Source of the DNA: a bacterium
GTDB taxonomy: Bacteria; Pseudomonadota; Alphaproteobacteria; Rickettsiales; RI-342
DNA length: 64,000 nt
NCBI GenBank assembly: GCA_016124905.1
Contig: WGMV01000008.1
Coordinates: 46,521 to 110,520 of the forward strand
Reading direction: 5' to 3'
Position numbers and translations under genes: made by a program. The notes under the pieces were generated by a model. That model ran no database searches. It saw only the letters and a list, made by a program, of their open reading frames with translations, and was not told where the DNA came from. Below, piece after piece: positions 37,601-43,923 of the stretch (position 1 is its first letter; each line of letters begins with the position of its first letter).

Positions 37601-37931
37601 AAGGCTCAATAAATAGTGTATCTATGCCGTAACTGGCGCCGGTGGCATACTGCATAAGCGTTAACCCGGCCAAGAGGCCGGATAAGCCAGCTGGTAACAA
37701 TGCACTGCGCCGCCACTTGGTGTTTAATAATACCAGGGAGAGACAGCTTCCTAAAAAACACAAAGCCGTATTGAACTGCATAGCGGGGAATTCCGGGTGG
37801 ATTTGCACTAGCGGCAGGTTTTTTGTCAGCCAGCCCCCCAGAACCAGCAGGGCGATGGCCGCACATAATCCGCTTGCTCCCCAGATAAAAGCCAAGCCTG
37901 TTATTTTAAGGCGCTGGCGGACTTTTTCCAT
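34626..37931 (-). CDS. Membrane histidine kinase with FixL-type haem PAS domain
   Basis: A 1101-residue kinase. Residues 10-235 hold about seven to eight membrane helices (MASE-like), followed by an extracytoplasmic sensor (about 240-455) and a further helix (about 458-482). PAS1 (about 493-612) contains LMPEPYHREHDGYL, IIGIGREVKGKRKDG and a GMFRDIT end, as in FixL, where the His of HDGY (His552 here) binds haem and the Arg of IGIGR (Arg572) contacts O2. PAS2 (about 616-735) and PAS3 (about 742-860) follow, then HisKA with His892 (VASHDLRGP) and HATPase (NLVGNAIKF, DNGIGM). No REC domain. It probably senses oxygen. Confidence 0.9.
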   Translation of the reverse strand: MEKVRQRLKITGLAFIWGASGLCAAIALLVLGGWLTKNLPLVQIHPEFPAMQFNTALCFLGSCLSLVLLNTKWRRSALLPAGLSGLLAGLTLMQYATGASYGIDTLFIEPFTAAGTTAIGRMAPNTAAAFLFLNIALTVCVATALRGLSAFTGLLAASLATALGIVPLLGYVSQVEAAYGWKDFAGMAIHTAFCFMLLGMATLTYAWRKLGNAFWMPLPMGIGLVVVALSMAYALHSQEHAHLKSIVQAEAEHLTRETERQFMDIHQALWRISRRWQSAGGTPESLWRSDSRAYLQTYPYLRALIRFDPSGKAVWKETKAHNADFSKMMAHITEHAALSMKNIKDRNIPLNIGTGGLSSDTKTYIISFSLYHGQANDGVMIAVLDVEKFFQTLLTSALNARIFLSASQNDETIFSMSTSVDPNHPYKVSLSLESDITPNWVLHVQPTESLERQTITRLPWVVLIAGLLISSFAVFSLILLLRLQLSDRLLKERKAKLRAAMQDAADGIVLINGQGQIEEFNSACEILFGYEAAEVMGKNVKILMPEPYHREHDGYLKNYQQTGVRKIIGIGREVKGKRKDGMIFDIDLRVSEVKIPGRTLYMGMFRDITERKKLEQETAKLIAVIEESSEFIGMADMEGNLQYHNPSAKKMVGLPDDFDMSKLKIADMHPAFAFERMKEKVLPKVMEKGVWKGENILLHQDGREIPVLQTLVLHKDATGTPLYITTIIQDISLQKAQEEALRRSEEGLQLGWKGTGIGLWDWDIVTNRLNFSDRLKELLGYHHNEISDQFPEWESRVHPDDLAPTLEKLQAHLAQEGPYDTEYRMRTKNGEWHWYHASGQAAWSQEGKPLRMAGSLEDITHRKQAEEMQRHLMDKLAESNTELERFAYVASHDLRGPLRLIANFAALLKKEYARQLDSGGQEYIGVINESAMRMHSMVGDLLEYARIGNEEMRYSKVSMEDQMRQVKENLASFIAEHRASITHDALPEVMGNPIQLMRLLQNLVGNAIKFHAKDTLPQVHVSVKEQENYWRFEVKDNGIGMAPEYTTQIFEPFRQLHARNEYMGTGIGLAICKRIVEKHGGIIGVESEPEKGSVFYFTISN

Positions 37932-38043
37932 GCACGTCCTTGTTATGGATTCCAGATCATTCGTTTATGAAAGGGCCCATGAATATTGTAAATCGATATA
38001 TCCATGTATGTCAGTCTGATGCAGCCATCCCCGTACCACCCCA

Positions 38044-38436
38044 CTAAGCCCGCCGCTTCACCAGCCACCACACAAACCCTGCAACCCCTCCCAATAGAAA
38101 CCCGATCGGCCCGGTGTAAAAAATGCCGAGTAACGGCCCCTGGTTGGCCTCTGGCGCGAACATCATGGGGCCGAAAAATCCCCCGGTGAAGCCGATGGCG
38201 CCCAGCATGATGGCACCGGTGGCGATGCAGACGAAAGGCCCTTCCGCGCCTCCTGCACCAGTTGTTTGCAGGCGCATCCACACGAAGCGCGCCACGAAAA
38301 ATCCGATGGCATAACTCACGAACGAGCCGATACCCAGCAGGGAATTCGGAAACACGATGCCGAGCAGGATGTTGGAAAACACCACGGCCATCAGAAAACT
38401 CGCCGCGCAGATGATGAAATACAGAAGCTTTCGCAA
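38044..38436 (-). CDS. Small four-helix membrane protein, unknown
   Basis: A 130-residue protein with about four membrane segments (about 5-25, 35-52, 68-85, 102-125), a charged loop (RLQTTGAGGAEGPF) and a C-terminal VKRRA tail marking the cytoplasmic side. I do not recognise a family. It lies between the large kinase and a plus-strand HAD gene, not obviously in an operon. GC-rich codon usage resumes here, so it belongs with the flanking sequence and not with the AT-richer middle segment. Confidence 0.65.
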   Translation of the reverse strand: MRKLLYFIICAASFLMAVVFSNILLGIVFPNSLLGIGSFVSYAIGFFVARFVWMRLQTTGAGGAEGPFVCIATGAIMLGAIGFTGGFFGPMMFAPEANQGPLLGIFYTGPIGFLLGGVAGFVWWLVKRRA

Positions 38437-38572
38437 CGCTACCTCCCATGTAATGAGTCACCATACACCATTCTCAACCCGGGACGAACCGCTTTGGTTC
38501 AACCACTTGCAAAGCTTCCCGCATAAACTAGGATGCGCCGTCACAGGGACCGGCATAGGGAAAGAGATAATC

Positions 38573-39343
38573 ATGCACACCAGGTTGTTGGCCATGATCA
38601 TGACGGCGTTCCTGTGCCTGGGTGCGGCTGCGCCTTCCCATGCGCAGCCCGCGCCGCGCTATAAGGCGGTGGCCTTCGATTATTTCGTGATCTTCAATCC
38701 CAATTCGGTTGTTCCCGAGGCTGAAAGGCTCTTCCCCGGCAAGGGCATGGAATTCACCAAGGCATGGCGGGCCAAGCAGTTTGAATATTGCTTTCTCCGC
38801 TCTATCGCCGGCACGCATGAGGATTTTTTCAAGCTGACCGAAGACGCCATGAATTACACCATAGCCGGCATGAAGCTCAAGGCGACGGAGCCGCAGCGCA
38901 AACAGCTGCTGAACGCCTACCTCTCCCTCAAACCCTGGCCGGATGCCGAGGCGGGCCTGAAAAAACTGAAAGCCACGGGCATCCGCATCATCACCATCGC
39001 CAACTTCAGCAAACCGATGCTGCACGCCAATGCGGAGAACGCAGGCATTGCAAACCTGTTCGATGAACTTCTCAGCACCGAGGTCAACGGCACCTATAAG
39101 CCCGATCCCAAAGCCTATGCGCTTGGCATGGAACATCTCGGGTTGAAGAAGGAAGAGATTCTGTTTGCGGCATTCGGCGGCTGGGATGCCTACGGCGCCA
39201 AAAGCTTCGGCTACCCGACCTACTGGGTGAACCGTTTCAACCTGCCTGTCGAGGAACTGGGGGTTAAGGCGGATGCGACGTCAAACGATTTCCAGGGCCT
39301 GCTGGATTTCGTCCTTGGGCCCGGTAAACCTGCCGCTGATTAG
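38573..39343 (+). CDS. Secreted haloacid dehalogenase (HAD)-like protein
   Basis: The start at ATG 38573 follows an AAAGAGA site and gives a signal peptide ending SHAQ (about residue 24), so the 256-residue product is exported. It matches 2-haloacid dehalogenase-type HAD proteins: nucleophile Asp36 in VAFDYFVIF, KPDPKAYALGMEHLG, and WDAYGAKSFGYPTYWVNR. The usual DxxGTL/FD motif I is altered: the residues after the Asp read YFVI, with no Thr/Gly and no second Asp. Motif II reads TIANFS. Substrate therefore uncertain; a periplasmic phosphatase- or dehalogenase-like enzyme is possible, and activity may be impaired. Confidence 0.8.
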   Translation: MHTRLLAMIMTAFLCLGAAAPSHAQPAPRYKAVAFDYFVIFNPNSVVPEAERLFPGKGMEFTKAWRAKQFEYCFLRSIAGTHEDFFKLTEDAMNYTIAGMKLKATEPQRKQLLNAYLSLKPWPDAEAGLKKLKATGIRIITIANFSKPMLHANAENAGIANLFDELLSTEVNGTYKPDPKAYALGMEHLGLKKEEILFAAFGGWDAYGAKSFGYPTYWVNRFNLPVEELGVKADATSNDFQGLLDFVLGPGKPAAD

Positions 39344-39435
39344 CGGAAAACTTATGATTTCTTCCGCATATCCCCACAGCTAAAAACAACCCGGCTGCTA
39401 GCATGCTGCATTCCAACCCAGCACAGGAGGCAGCC

Positions 39436-39750
39436 ATGAAACCGCTTCTCATCACCCTTGCCGCCGTGGCAAGTTTCACTTGCATGAACGCCTATGCGCA
39501 AACCGCCGCCGATCAGGCCGGTCGCTACACCACGCGCGATGGTACGGCAGGCATGCCGGACAGCCGCGGCGCGACCGAGAGCTACCGCAGCAACAATTAC
39601 GGACGTTCCCCCGTCGATAATCAACCTTATGGCCGCGAGGACAATCGCGACGGCCGCGCGCCTCTCTACCATGCGGACGATAACCGCGACGGCCGCGCCA
39701 ACCCCAATGACCTGCGCGACAATGCACGAGGGATCGGCCGTTCCAGCTAG
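39436..39750 (+). CDS. Small secreted, Asn/Asp/Arg-rich hypothetical protein
   Basis: Start at ATG 39436 after AGGAGG; 104 residues with a signal peptide ending NAYAQ (about residue 21). The mature protein is low in hydrophobic residues and contains a short direct repeat NRDGRA (EDNRDGRAPLYHADDNRDGRANP). Probably disordered in the periplasm. No recognised family. It is transcribed in the same direction as the HAD gene and the 557-residue orphan. Confidence 0.75.
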   Translation: MKPLLITLAAVASFTCMNAYAQTAADQAGRYTTRDGTAGMPDSRGATESYRSNNYGRSPVDNQPYGREDNRDGRAPLYHADDNRDGRANPNDLRDNARGIGRSS

Positions 39751-39808
39751 GATGTATTAATAAATTAACATTCATATGCTAGGATGAAGGCCATCAAAAG
39801 GCCTTAAT

Positions 39809-41482
39809 ATGAGCGACTTAAGCCCAGAAGCCCGGGAGAATCTCCGCCAGTACCTCGTTACAGCGCTGATGCATCAATATGGCGTGGATTCCCCTGAGGA
39901 ACTGGCGGAAAAAGGCGCCTACGCGCAGGTACTGTACGCCAATATCACCGGTTACACCGTTGATGGCGACCCTTATGACCGGGCCATTGACTATACCTCG
40001 GTCGATACGGTTATGGCCACCATGGATGACCGATTGCCATCGGCGATATTTCAAGGGATTACCTCCAATCCCCGCAATGCTGTACTGCGTGCGGCGGAAA
40101 TGCCCGCGCCAGCCACCTACTATCCCTTACCGCCCATTCATGTTTCCCCCTATGACGGCACCCGGCTTGTGCCCGGCAATGGCTATGAACCCGTTACGGC
40201 CGATTGGGCGACCTATTACGATCTCTGGAGTCAGAAGACCTCGCTCGGCCAGCGCCTGCCGGAAGGCGACCCGGGCCAGTATTTCAACGGGTTCAGTTAC
40301 ACCGCCGCCGTACCCATGAACAAGGATACGGCGTTCACGCAGGGCAATGTGGCCTTCGTCACGCGACAGGTCAATGGCGAGACCATCGGCATCTTCGTTC
40401 TGCTGACCGATCTGCACGATCCACGCGCCACCAACAATCAGCTGGATCTCACGCCGCAGGGCTTTGCCGTGCTGGGCGGGGCGGGAATGGATGAGCACGG
40501 CCAGCTTAATTACCCCATGCCGTTTATGTACAAGGACATGGCCATCGTCGGCAGCGTGGTGCAAAGCCTCCGCCCGGATGATCCGCGTCTGGATTATGTA
40601 GCCGAGACATTGCTGCCGGTGTTTGGTGGCTCGCAGGAGGAAATACGCGCCTATCTCGAATCGGCCGGGGTGGATACGAATGCATTTTACGAAGCCACGG
40701 GCGCTCGCCCGCCTACACCGCAAGAAGAGGCCTTCGCCCATTATGCCGCGGGCACCGCATCCATTCGCGTGATGTATGAACGCGTGATGCAGCAGAATCC
40801 CGGTGCGGATATGCAAACCATTGCCGCCGGACGCACACCGCTCATCCTCATGCAGATGCAGGGAGACCCCTCCATCCAGGTGGCCTATTTCAACATGCTG
40901 CAAACCGAGTTCGGCGTCTTTCAGGATCCGGCGCAATACCTTCATGGCGAAGATCTTGAAGCCTATCACAATGCCTACATGCACATGGCGGCCAAAGCAG
41001 GCGTGGATTTCGACACATTGGCCCGCAACATGATTAGGGATGCCATCGAGGCGCATACCCCGCAAATATCGTCTTACTATAACAACATGCTCGAGAATGT
41101 TCATTTTACAAATGAGGCCGATCTCCAATCCTTCCTGCAAGAGGCGGGTAGTCCGCTCACCCGGTATGTACCCGCTTCCGCATTGTCGGACGGTCTTTTG
41201 CCGGGGTTGCGGCCCGGCGATGCCGACACGCTGAACGCCAATGCCGCCGCGGTCATGTCACCCTCGCCGGAGCTGGCGGACCTTTATGGAATGGACGGCA
41301 CCAGCCTCGGGTTCGATGCCTCCGGCGATGCCATTCATTACGACAACATGCAGCATGCAGTGAACACCGCCATGCTCATCCTGCAGGAAGGCACCACCGT
41401 GACCGGGCAGACAACCACCGTCGGCGGCCCCGACCAGACACCCAACCGCCCGAATAACGGCGGACCGGAATACCTGCTTTAA
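39809..41482 (+). CDS. 557-residue orphan protein
   Basis: I do not recognise the family. There is no signal peptide or membrane segment. The first 80 residues are helical (LSPEARENLRQYLVTALMHQ), residues 95-250 look like a beta-rich domain with a YPLPPIHVSPYDG start and IGIFVLLTDLHDPR, and the rest is helical (about 250-480). The tail (TVTGQTTTVGGPDQTPNRPN...) is Thr/Gly/Pro/Asn-rich and disordered. The composition resembles the two M23-like proteins at 46.8-49.1 kb, which are also leaderless. No catalytic motif was seen. Confidence 0.72.
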   Translation: MSDLSPEARENLRQYLVTALMHQYGVDSPEELAEKGAYAQVLYANITGYTVDGDPYDRAIDYTSVDTVMATMDDRLPSAIFQGITSNPRNAVLRAAEMPAPATYYPLPPIHVSPYDGTRLVPGNGYEPVTADWATYYDLWSQKTSLGQRLPEGDPGQYFNGFSYTAAVPMNKDTAFTQGNVAFVTRQVNGETIGIFVLLTDLHDPRATNNQLDLTPQGFAVLGGAGMDEHGQLNYPMPFMYKDMAIVGSVVQSLRPDDPRLDYVAETLLPVFGGSQEEIRAYLESAGVDTNAFYEATGARPPTPQEEAFAHYAAGTASIRVMYERVMQQNPGADMQTIAAGRTPLILMQMQGDPSIQVAYFNMLQTEFGVFQDPAQYLHGEDLEAYHNAYMHMAAKAGVDFDTLARNMIRDAIEAHTPQISSYYNNMLENVHFTNEADLQSFLQEAGSPLTRYVPASALSDGLLPGLRPGDADTLNANAAAVMSPSPELADLYGMDGTSLGFDASGDAIHYDNMQHAVNTAMLILQEGTTVTGQTTTVGGPDQTPNRPNNGGPEYLL

Positions 41483-41483
41483 T

Positions 41484-41506
41484 CCGGTTGTTTGCAAACC
41501 GCTTTT
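41484..41506 (+). terminator. Weak terminator after the 557-residue orphan
   Basis: CGGTT (41485-41489) pairs with AACCG (41497-41501) around a 7-nt loop, followed by CTTTT. The stem is short, so strength is doubtful, but it lies directly after the stop codon and before the next promoterless gap. Confidence 0.35.
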
Positions 41507-41560
41507 CAAATTTCCGACAAGCCACTAAACTCCACCGAAAGATTCAGCGGGTGAGGGGAT

Positions 41561-43204
41561 ATGGCGCCAATCAAAACGGATGCACGTCTGGCCGCGCTGG
41601 AGCAGCGGCTTACCAACATCGAGGCCGCGCTTGGCATAAAGGCGGATCATAAACCAGCCCCGCAACCGGCACGGCAGATGCTGCCTTCGCCCCTGCAGCC
41701 ACGCGTTACGGCGCCCGAAACCCCGGCCCGGCCCGGCAACTGGCTCGGCATCATGGCCATCATCTGCTTTGTCGCGGCGGCGGGGTTTATCGTGAAGCTT
41801 TCCATCGAATCCGGCTGGTTGACGCCCGCGCGGCAAATCGGGCTGGCGGCCACCTTCGGCATCGGCCTCATCGGCTCCGGCATGGCGTTGCTGCGGTTCG
41901 ATCGCGCCTATGCGGGCCTGCTGCCCGGCGCGGGGGTGATCGTGCTCTATCTCAGCACCTTCGCTGCGCACCGTTTTTACAACCTCATCGGGTTTGAAAG
42001 CGCCATGGCGTTGATGTGCCTGGTCTCCGCCGTCTGCGTCTGGCTCTATACCCAGATCCGGCACGATGCCTATGCCATCACCGCGGCGGTGGGCGCCTAT
42101 GTCTCTCCGGCCATATTGGCGCTGCAGCCTAACGTGACGGAATTCTCCCTCTATTATTACCTTTTCTGCTCGGCGGTGTTCGCCTCCATTTCCATCTGGG
42201 TGCGCACGCGCACCATGACGCTGGTCTCCTCCTATCTCGCCATTCTCATGAGCGGCCTGGCAGGCGCAAAGCTCAACCAGGACGGCCTGCTTGCCGGTGT
42301 GCTGGCGGTACAGTTCATCATTTTCGCCTATGGTTCGTGGTTATACACCGCGCATCACCGCCAGCCGCTCACCCATCTGGAAGCCTGGAGCTTTCTACCC
42401 GTACTTCTGCTCTTTTATACGATGGAATATTACCTGATCGACAAACTGCAGCCCGGCCTGGCGCCATGGATCTCGCTGGCATTCGCCGCCGCCCTCATCG
42501 GTCTGTATTTATCCGCGAAGCGCCTGCTGCCACAGGCCTTGCCAAGCCAGTCGCTCATCATCGCATTCGCCACGCTGGCCTGTTTTCATTCCATCTATCT
42601 GGAGCTGCTGCCGGAGCATGCGCGGCCGGTTCTCTTCATCATCATCACGCTGGCATTTGCGCTATTGCCCTCACAACCCGTCATGCCCGCCCCGGGCAGC
42701 CCCTTTCGCATTCCCGCCTTCGCGCTCTGCGCCATTGTGGTCATTGAATATCTCAGCATGTTTTCCCACCTGCTGAGTGGGCATGACGACGGCTGGCTCT
42801 TCATCTCATTCGGCGCGGTGGGCAGCATGTGGATCATCCTAGCCGCCGCAGAAGACCGTTTGCCGGATGAATCCTTCTACGGCCACATGCTGCTGGGCGC
42901 GGCGCACGCGCTGGCCGTGCTCGGGCTTTACAGGCTCACGCATGATGTCGGCTCGCTGGCGGTCTCCGCCTCCTGGCTGTTCTACGCGGTGGCGGTGATC
43001 CTTTTCGCCGCCCGCCGCAAAGACGAGGTCATGGCAAAATCGGCGTTGTTCGTGCTGGCCTTCGCGGCGGGCAAGGCGCTGTTATACGATGCCTCCTCCG
43101 CGCCGACCGTCATCCGCATTTTCTGCCTGTTGCTCACCGGCGCGGTGTTGTATGGATGCGGCCTGTTCATGCGCCGTATCGGCGGCTGGGCCAACGCCCG
43201 GTAA
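41561..43204 (+). CDS. DUF2339-family polytopic membrane protein
   Basis: A 547-residue protein. A short coiled-coil N-terminus (LAALEQRLTNIEAALG) and a Pro-rich linker precede many membrane helices from residue 63 onward, with the DUF2339 core visible in GWLTPARQIGLAA, LLPGAGVIVLYLSTFAAH and YVSPAILAL. DUF2339 proteins are polytopic inner-membrane proteins of unknown function, often encoded singly. It is shorter than the usual 800-1000 residues, so it may be a short family member. It is 25 bp upstream of an acid phosphatase gene. Confidence 0.85.
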   Translation: MAPIKTDARLAALEQRLTNIEAALGIKADHKPAPQPARQMLPSPLQPRVTAPETPARPGNWLGIMAIICFVAAAGFIVKLSIESGWLTPARQIGLAATFGIGLIGSGMALLRFDRAYAGLLPGAGVIVLYLSTFAAHRFYNLIGFESAMALMCLVSAVCVWLYTQIRHDAYAITAAVGAYVSPAILALQPNVTEFSLYYYLFCSAVFASISIWVRTRTMTLVSSYLAILMSGLAGAKLNQDGLLAGVLAVQFIIFAYGSWLYTAHHRQPLTHLEAWSFLPVLLLFYTMEYYLIDKLQPGLAPWISLAFAAALIGLYLSAKRLLPQALPSQSLIIAFATLACFHSIYLELLPEHARPVLFIIITLAFALLPSQPVMPAPGSPFRIPAFALCAIVVIEYLSMFSHLLSGHDDGWLFISFGAVGSMWIILAAAEDRLPDESFYGHMLLGAAHALAVLGLYRLTHDVGSLAVSASWLFYAVAVILFAARRKDEVMAKSALFVLAFAAGKALLYDASSAPTVIRIFCLLLTGAVLYGCGLFMRRIGGWANAR

Positions 43205-43229
43205 TGCTTCAGTCCCGCAGGAGACGACC

Positions 43230-43913
43230 ATGCGCATAACCGTGTTTTTATCCACGCTGCTGACGGCGCTCTGCCTCGCCATGCCCGCCATGGCCGAGCC
43301 CTATCTCGACCCGGAGACCATTCCCCCCACCGTACTGAACGCGCCGCCCGCTGAAAAAAGCGTGCGCTGGACGAGCGATGTCAACGACATCCTCACCCGT
43401 CAGAAACATGCCATCATCAGCGACATCCAGGCCGCTGCGTCCGAACACACGCTGACGCCTGAAATGATCGCCATTGCCACCGATGCCACCCTCACGCGCG
43501 AAACCCACCCCGCGCTCTATCACCTGCTGGACCGCATTGGCGACACCACCCGCGCCGTCACCGGCCAGGCGAAGAAATACTGGAACACCAAACGTCCTTA
43601 CCTGATGGATGCGCGCATCAAACCGCTGATCGACGCGCACATGGACAATGCCTATCCCAGCGGCCACACCTCCATGGGTTACACCCTTGCGCGCGCCCTC
43701 GGCATGCTCATGCCTGAAAAGCACGAAGCCTTTCTTGATCGTGCCGATACCATCGCCCAGCACCGCGTGCTGGTGGGCATGCATTACCCGTCCGATATCG
43801 AAGCGGGAAGGGAACTCTCCCTCATCATCTTCGGCGGCCTGTTGCAGAATGAGGAGTTCCAGCACGACCTTCAGGCCGCCAGGGAAGAACTGAACCCTGC
43901 CGCTCAGAATTAG
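43230..43913 (+). CDS. Class A acid phosphatase (PAP2 family), periplasmic
   Basis: Start at ATG 43230 after CAGGAGA; 227 residues with a signal peptide ending AMAEP (residue 22). The three PAP2 motifs are complete: K115-x6-R122-P, PSGH at 143-146, and R179-x5-H185-x3-D189 in AQHRVLVGMHYPSD. This makes it a PhoN/PiACP-like non-specific phosphatase of the periplasm. The 3' end lies 10 bp from the convergent exoprotein gene. The nearby HAD protein may act in the same compartment, but no pathway is indicated. Confidence 0.92.
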   Translation: MRITVFLSTLLTALCLAMPAMAEPYLDPETIPPTVLNAPPAEKSVRWTSDVNDILTRQKHAIISDIQAAASEHTLTPEMIAIATDATLTRETHPALYHLLDRIGDTTRAVTGQAKKYWNTKRPYLMDARIKPLIDAHMDNAYPSGHTSMGYTLARALGMLMPEKHEAFLDRADTIAQHRVLVGMHYPSDIEAGRELSLIIFGGLLQNEEFQHDLQAAREELNPAAQN

Positions 43914-43923
43914 TCACCGGGAA

